In this document: piece after piece, positions 6,401 to 10,700 of the stretch
Numbering within the stretch: the first letter of the stretch is position 1
Layout of the letters: each line of letters starts with the position of its first letter
Source: Acidobacteriota bacterium
GTDB lineage: Bacteria; Acidobacteriota; Blastocatellia; Pyrinomonadales; Pyrinomonadaceae
Length of the DNA: 10,700 nucleotides
Reading direction: 5' to 3'
Assembly (NCBI GenBank): GCA_005790265.1
Contig: SXVE01000477.1
Span: 1 to 10,700, forward strand
Notes under the pieces: generated by a model
Told to the model about the DNA's origin: nothing
The model's input: only the letters and a program-made list of their open reading frames with translations
Databases searched by the model: none
Program-made: the position numbers and the translations under genes

Positions 6401-7915
6401 ATGCAAACTTTAGATTTAATTATCATTTTCGGTTATCTGATCGGAATCACGCTGTTCGGGATTTTTTATTCGGGCAAGCAGGAAACGACGCAGGATTATT
6501 TTGTCGGCAGTCGCAGCGTGCCGTGGTGGGCGATTGCGGCTTCGATTGTGGCGACTGAAACTTCGACGATCACGTTTATTTCCGTGCCCGGCATCGCGTT
6601 TGCGAAAAACGGAAATTTCGAGTTTTTGCAGCTCGTTTTCGGTTATATGCTCGGTCGCGTCGTCATTTCCCTGCTGTTTATTCCGATGTATTTCAAGGGC
6701 GAACTGCTGACGGTTTATCAGCTTTTGGGCGAGCGTTTCGGGTCGAAAGTGAAAATGCTCGCGTCCGCTTTGTTCGTCGTGATGCGCAACATCGCCGACG
6801 GAATCAGACTTTTGCTGACGGCAATCGTCCTAGCGGCTGTGTACGTCGCGTTTGTGCCGGACGCGAATCCGAACACGATTATCGTCGCCTCGATAATTCT
6901 GCTCGGCGTCGTGATGATCGTGTTTACGTTTTTCGGCGGAATGGAAGCCGTCATCTGGGTCGAAGTCGTCCAGCTCGGAATCTACATCGGCGGCGCGATT
7001 GCGGCGGCATTCGTCATTTTGAATCAGGTTGACGGCGGAATGGCGCGCGTGATTGAACTCGGAACACAATTTAATAAATTTCAACTGTTCGATTTCGCGC
7101 TCGATTTCACGAAAACTTACACGTTCTGGGGCGGTTTGATCGGCGGCTGTTTTTTAACGATGTCCACGCACGGCACGGATCAATATCTCGTGCAGCGATA
7201 TTTATGCACCGACAAACCTTCGTCGGCGAGTCTCGCGCTGTTGTCGTCGGGCGCGGTCGTTCTCGGGCAATTCATCGGCTTTTTATTTATCGGCGTGCTG
7301 CTGTTCGCTTATTATCAACCGTTCAACGCGCCCGAATACGGACAAATCGGCGCGGCTGGTTCGACTTTGCCCGCGACTTTTCCGTTCACAGGCGGCGACA
7401 AGGTGTTTCCCGATTTTATCACCCAACATATGCCGCCCGGTTTGAGCGGTTTGGTCGTTGCGGCGATTTTCGCGGCGGCGCTGTCGAGTTCGCTCAATTC
7501 AATCGCAGCGACGGCGATTAACGATTTATACAAACCGTTCGCGGCAGACAAATCCGACAAAAACCTTTTGCGCAAGGCGAGCATCTTAACCGTCATCGTC
7601 GGAATCGTGCAAATCTCGGTCGCGATTGCCGTGAAAGATGCCGGAAGTTCGGCTTTGAGTCAGGCGCTGGCGATTGCCGGATTAATCAACGGTCCGATTT
7701 TAGGCGTTTTTCTGCTTGGCACTTTTGTCAAAAAAGCCGGACAAACGGCGGCTTTAATTGCAATGCTGACGAGCATTTCGCTGATGCTTTATATTTATTT
7801 GGGAACGAAAATCGCGTTTCCGTGGTATGCGGTGATCGGCAGTTTGACGACGCTCGCCGTCGGTTTTATCGCCAGTTTATTCATTTCCCGGAAAGAAGTT
7901 CCGGTTGGGATTTAG
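6401..7915 (+). CDS. Sodium:solute symporter (SSS family), amino sugar importer candidate
   Basis: This 504-residue polytopic inner-membrane protein belongs to the SSS/SLC5 family (PF00474), which couples sodium entry to uptake of sugars, sialic acid, amino acids and others. It starts with the typical LDLIIIFGYLIGITLFGIFY first helix, then the SSS-specific DYFVGSRSVPWWAIAASI and an ATETSTITFISVPG segment. About thirteen hydrophobic helices can be counted. A serine-rich AALSSSLNSIAATA (S362-S364), which matches the helix that lines the Na2 sodium site in family structures, is followed by INDLYKPF. The substrate cannot be read from sequence. The neighbours NagZ, MurQ and kinase suggest MurNAc and/or GlcNAc, replacing the PTS transporter MurP; a non-PTS MurNAc transporter next to a kinase and MurQ is known in Tannerella forsythia. 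No Shine-Dalgarno precedes the ATG, and CATAAT sits just before it. The nagZ-type gene follows 55 bp later with no terminator between. Confidence 0.92.
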   Translation: MQTLDLIIIFGYLIGITLFGIFYSGKQETTQDYFVGSRSVPWWAIAASIVATETSTITFISVPGIAFAKNGNFEFLQLVFGYMLGRVVISLLFIPMYFKGELLTVYQLLGERFGSKVKMLASALFVVMRNIADGIRLLLTAIVLAAVYVAFVPDANPNTIIVASIILLGVVMIVFTFFGGMEAVIWVEVVQLGIYIGGAIAAAFVILNQVDGGMARVIELGTQFNKFQLFDFALDFTKTYTFWGGLIGGCFLTMSTHGTDQYLVQRYLCTDKPSSASLALLSSGAVVLGQFIGFLFIGVLLFAYYQPFNAPEYGQIGAAGSTLPATFPFTGGDKVFPDFITQHMPPGLSGLVVAAIFAAALSSSLNSIAATAINDLYKPFAADKSDKNLLRKASILTVIVGIVQISVAIAVKDAGSSALSQALAIAGLINGPILGVFLLGTFVKKAGQTAALIAMLTSISLMLYIYLGTKIAFPWYAVIGSLTTLAVGFIASLFISRKEVPVGI

Positions 7916-7970
7916 TCATTTCGCGCCGCTTTTGCGGTTTGATTTGTGTTTCGATTTACAAAGAAATTTT

Positions 7971-9803
7971 ATGTTTTTATCACTTTTGCGAACGTTTTCC
8001 ACGATTTTAGTTTTGTTTAGTCTCGCGCCGCTCGCCGGTTTGACCGCGTTTGAGCGCACACTGCCGATGCAGAAATTTCGCCCCGACAAAAAAGCCGACA
8101 AATGGACGGACAAACAGCTGAAAAAAATGAGCGTGGACGAAAAAATCGGACAGCTCGTGCATATCGGCATCAACGCGCAGTTTTTGAGTCAGGACAGCGG
8201 CGAATATAAAGAATTAAAACGGCAAATCGTTGAAAATAAAGTCGGCGGCATCATCGTTTTCGTCGGCGACGTTTACAGCACCGTTCATCTCGTCAATCGA
8301 ATGCAGGCGGAAGCGAAAATTCCGCTGCTCATCTCCGGCGATTTTGAAACGGGCGTTGCGATGCGCTTTACCGAAGCGGTTAATTTTCCGTGGAATATGG
8401 CGATTGCGGCGACGGGAAATCCCGAATTCGCCCGGCGGCAAGGCGCGATTGTCGGACGCGAATCAAGAGCGACCGGCGTGCAGCAGGTTTTCGCGCCCGT
8501 TGTTGACGTGAATAATAACGCGGATAATCCGGTGATTAACGTGCGCAGCTACGGCGAAAACGCCGAAGATGTCGCGCGTTTCGGCATCGCGTTTACCGAA
8601 GGATTGCAGGGCGAAAACGTGTTGGCGACGGCGAAACATTTTCCCGGACACGGCGACACGGCGGTTGATTCGCATCGCGGTTTGCCGGTCATTGATTTTT
8701 CGCGCGACCGATTGGAAAAAACCGAATTTTCGCCGTTTCGCGCACTAATTAACGCCGGAGTCGGTTCGGTGATGATTTCGCATATTTCGATGCCGCAGCT
8801 CGACAACACGAAAGTCGAGCCGCTCAAACAATCAATCAAAGCGGCTTACGCCGAATCCGAAGTGATTACCGAAGGAACGACGATGCCCGCGACGCTCTCG
8901 CCGAACATCGTGACGAATATCGTGCGCAAAGAAATGAATTTCGACGGTTTGATCGTGACGGACGCGATGGATATGAGCGGTTTGACGCTTTATTTTAATC
9001 AGGAAGAAGCGGCGGTGCGCGCCGTTTTAGCAGGCAACGACGTGCTTTTGAAACCGGCAAATGCCGACGCGGCGATTCGCGGTCTGCGCGAAGCCGTCAA
9101 AACCGGCAGAATCACCGAAGCGCGGCTCGACGAATCGGTCAGAAAAATTCTCGCTTGGAAACACAAACTCGGTTTGAGCGAACGAAAAATCACATCGCTC
9201 GATGCGATTGACACGCAGGTTTCTAATGCGGCGACGCTTCAATTAAGCGAAGAAATCGCGCAAAATGCGATCACGCTCGTCAAAAAACAGGAAAACGCCG
9301 TGCCCGTTAAAAACGGCGCGCGCACAGTTGTTTTGTGCATCACGAACGGCGAAGACCGCAATTACGTCGGCAATTCGTTCGTCGCGCGGCTGCGCCAAAA
9401 CGGTATGCGCGTCGAGCGCATCGTGATTGACGAACGCGCGACCGACAAAGAAATCGCCGACGCGATTGCCAAAGCGAAAGCGGCGGAAACGGTGATCGCC
9501 GGACTTTACGGACGCGTTCGTTCGGGCGCGAAAAATTCCATCGGACTTCCCGTTTCGGGCGAAAAAGTTTTGCGCGAAACGCTCGCCGCCAATCCGCAAA
9601 CCGTTTCGGTCGCGTTCGGCAATCCGTATCTGTTGCGCGGTTTTCCCGAAATCAAAACATACGTCGTCGCTTACGGCGACATGCCTTCGCTGCAACGTGC
9701 GAGCGCCGACGCGATCACGGGCAAAATCGAATTCAAAGGTAAATTGCCGATTACGGTCGGCGATTACCCGCGCGGAACGGGTTTGAGCGCGGCGACAAAA
9801 TAA
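7971..9803 (+). CDS. nagZ: Exported GH3 beta-N-acetylglucosaminidase, two-domain NagZ type
   Basis: This glycoside hydrolase family 3 enzyme should remove non-reducing GlcNAc from peptidoglycan fragments. From the ATG at 7971 it has 610 residues with an N-terminal signal sequence (about 1-26, FLSLLRTFSTILVLFSLAPLAG), so it is likely periplasmic, unlike cytosolic E. coli NagZ. A TTG at 7905 overlaps the symporter end and would put 22 extra residues before the signal, so I rejected it. The TIM-barrel domain holds the NagZ-specific KHFPGHGDTAVDSH (222-235), whose D233 and H235 form the acid/base dyad, and the nucleophile D331 in VTDAMDM. A GH3 C-terminal domain follows from about residue 410, giving the two-domain plan of Bacillus subtilis NagZ (YbbD). 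That plan fits turnover of exogenous or self-released muropeptides. Cleavage should give GlcNAc plus MurNAc-type products for the upstream symporter. A strong terminator follows. Confidence 0.93.
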   Translation: MFLSLLRTFSTILVLFSLAPLAGLTAFERTLPMQKFRPDKKADKWTDKQLKKMSVDEKIGQLVHIGINAQFLSQDSGEYKELKRQIVENKVGGIIVFVGDVYSTVHLVNRMQAEAKIPLLISGDFETGVAMRFTEAVNFPWNMAIAATGNPEFARRQGAIVGRESRATGVQQVFAPVVDVNNNADNPVINVRSYGENAEDVARFGIAFTEGLQGENVLATAKHFPGHGDTAVDSHRGLPVIDFSRDRLEKTEFSPFRALINAGVGSVMISHISMPQLDNTKVEPLKQSIKAAYAESEVITEGTTMPATLSPNIVTNIVRKEMNFDGLIVTDAMDMSGLTLYFNQEEAAVRAVLAGNDVLLKPANADAAIRGLREAVKTGRITEARLDESVRKILAWKHKLGLSERKITSLDAIDTQVSNAATLQLSEEIAQNAITLVKKQENAVPVKNGARTVVLCITNGEDRNYVGNSFVARLRQNGMRVERIVIDERATDKEIADAIAKAKAAETVIAGLYGRVRSGAKNSIGLPVSGEKVLRETLAANPQTVSVAFGNPYLLRGFPEIKTYVVAYGDMPSLQRASADAITGKIEFKGKLPITVGDYPRGTGLSAATK

Positions 9804-9867
9804 TTTGCGGTTGATAACGGGAAATCAGAAATTTCTCGGCGCGGAATTACCAGCGCGCAAACACTGA

Positions 9868-9915
9868 GAAAGCGGCGGTTTATTTGACTTCAAATAAACC
9901 GCCGCTTTTCTTTTT
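9868..9915 (+). terminator. Intrinsic terminator after nagZ
   Basis: A perfect stem of 18 bp (AAAGCGGCGGTTTATTTG at 9869-9886 with 9891-9908) has the tight loop ACTT and is followed by TTTCTTTTT-like sequence to 9915. It starts about 65 bp after the GH3 stop and closes the symporter-nagZ transcript. The remaining 9916-10044 is an AT-rich leader for the next gene, with no convincing promoter that I can single out. Confidence 0.9.
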
Positions 9916-10044
9916 GATAACGGCAAAACCGGTAAAATTATTTTAGTTTCCGGCTGAAATATATTAAACTTTGCTTCACAATTAAGATTGCAAACACCGA
10001 AACTTTAACCAAACAATTTTTTTAGAAAATCAGGAGAAAATCCG

Positions 10045-10700
10045 ATGTGTGAAAACTTTCCCGTCTTTATCGAAGAAGATTTCGCCGAACAATTGACCGA
10101 AGACGAAGCCGCGCTGCTCGCCGAAGACGAAAAAGATTTATCGAGCCTCGGCAAATCGCGGCGCAATTTTTTGGGCAAAATGTCGCTTGCCGCCGCCGCC
10201 GCGCAGTTGATGATGAACGATCAGACGTTTGCGATGAAATTTATGGAAAACGCGCCCGTCACGAATTTAACCGCGAGTCCATTTGCGATGACGGTTAAAA
10301 TGACGATCAACGGCGCCGAACAAGCGGTCAATATCGAACCGTATGTGACTTTGCTCGACGCGCTGCGCGAGCGGCTCGATTTGACCGGCACGAAAAAAGG
10401 CTGCGATCACGGACAATGCGGAGCGTGTACGGTCATCATCAACGGCAAACGCGTGCTGTCGTGTCTGACGCTCGCCGCGCAAGCCGAAGGACAGACGGTA
10501 ACGACGATTGAAGGTTTGGCGAAAGGCGACGATTTGCATCCGATGCAGGCAGCTTTCATCAATCACGACGGCTTTCAGTGCGGTTACTGCACGCCCGGTC
10601 AAATTTGTTCGGCGGTCGCGCTGCTCGATGAAACGAAACGCGGCGAGATCAGCTACGTTTCGGCGGGCATCAGTAAAAACAAACCGCAATTGACCGACGA
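10045..10700 (+). CDS. Tat-exported 2Fe-2S subunit of a molybdenum hydroxylase (partial)
   Basis: The first 218 codons are present; the gene runs off the right edge. It is the small iron-sulfur subunit of a xanthine dehydrogenase/aldehyde oxidoreductase-type enzyme, resembling E. coli PaoA. A plant-type ferredoxin domain (about 82-158) carries cluster ligands C120, C125, C128 and C140 (GCDHGQCGACTV then LSC). The all-helical second domain begins with CGYCTPGQI (C179, C182); its remaining CxC pair would be outside the window. A Tat motif SRRNFLG (R39-R40) and a hydrophobic alanine-rich stretch indicate export of a folded, cofactor-loaded complex. Unusually, a strongly acidic region of about 37 residues lies before the twin arginines. 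AGGAG at 10032-10036, eight bases before the ATG, supports this start. The FAD and molybdopterin subunits should follow downstream. The substrate is unknown, and a strong terminator separates it from the sugar genes. Confidence 0.92.
   Translation, partial: MCENFPVFIEEDFAEQLTEDEAALLAEDEKDLSSLGKSRRNFLGKMSLAAAAAQLMMNDQTFAMKFMENAPVTNLTASPFAMTVKMTINGAEQAVNIEPYVTLLDALRERLDLTGTKKGCDHGQCGACTVIINGKRVLSCLTLAAQAEGQTVTTIEGLAKGDDLHPMQAAFINHDGFQCGYCTPGQICSAVALLDETKRGEISYVSAGISKNKPQLTD

Noticed and set aside
7905..7970. TTG start for the GH3 gene overlapping the symporter end
   Set aside because: It would place 22 residues before a normal signal peptide that begins at the ATG at 7971.
9243..9695. Minus-strand ORF of 150 codons within the GH3 gene
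   Set aside because: It is a shadow of the GH3 C-terminal domain, caused by the GC pattern of its codons, with Arg/Phe-rich nonsense composition.
10267..10689. Minus-strand ORF of 140 codons at the right edge
   Set aside because: It is antisense to the clearly recognisable 2Fe-2S subunit with all its cysteine motifs.
1..10700. Toxin-antitoxin, phage-defence, CRISPR or RNA-gene content
   Set aside because: Apart from shadow frames, every ORF of reasonable length belongs to a recognisable metabolic, regulatory or envelope family, and no spaced repeat array or tRNA-like fold was seen.

Overview
The window looks like chromosomal DNA of a Gram-negative bacterium that exports enzymes to a periplasm and salvages peptidoglycan amino sugars. 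Codon style, gene types (SIMPL, DUF2231, SSS symporter, Tat-dependent iron-sulfur oxidoreductase subunit) and short tandem heptamers between genes fit Acidobacteriota (Blastocatellia/Pyrinomonadales-like) best. That placement is an impression and was not tested. No tRNA, rRNA, CRISPR array, transposase or phage gene is visible, and no gene-free stretch exceeds 300 bases.

Layout. Leftward: the start of an exported SxxK serine hydrolase (1-441, running off the left edge), preceded by a LysR-type regulator (474-1391). The two are 32 bp apart and probably co-transcribed. A 218-bp divergent region (1392-1609) carries a clean T-N11-A dyad and separates LysR from a rightward BadF-type amino sugar kinase (1610-2587). 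Next come a DUF2231 membrane protein (2820-3311) and, convergent with it, an EAL-domain c-di-GMP phosphodiesterase (3488-4312, minus). A 118-bp imperfect inverted repeat sits at that convergence and includes the EAL stop codon. Rightward again: murQ (4577-5479) and a SIMPL-domain protein (5576-6313), closed by a 17-bp-stem terminator; then a sodium:solute symporter (6401-7915) and an exported GH3 N-acetylglucosaminidase, NagZ type (7971-9803), closed by a second strong terminator. The window ends inside a Tat-exported 2Fe-2S subunit of a molybdenum hydroxylase (10045 onward), which probably starts an unrelated operon.

How the genes could work together (inference). Exported NagZ would remove GlcNAc from muropeptides. 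The serine hydrolase, which is compared here with Bacillus AmiE/YbbE, could remove peptide from MurNAc or act on cell-wall peptides. The symporter would import MurNAc and/or GlcNAc. The kinase would make the 6-phosphates, and MurQ would split MurNAc-6-P into GlcNAc-6-P and D-lactate. This would be a PTS-free MurNAc route under a LysR regulator, instead of the usual PTS transporter MurP and RpiR-type regulator MurR. NagA and NagB, needed to finish the pathway, are not in the window. The DUF2231, EAL and SIMPL genes have no proven role in it.
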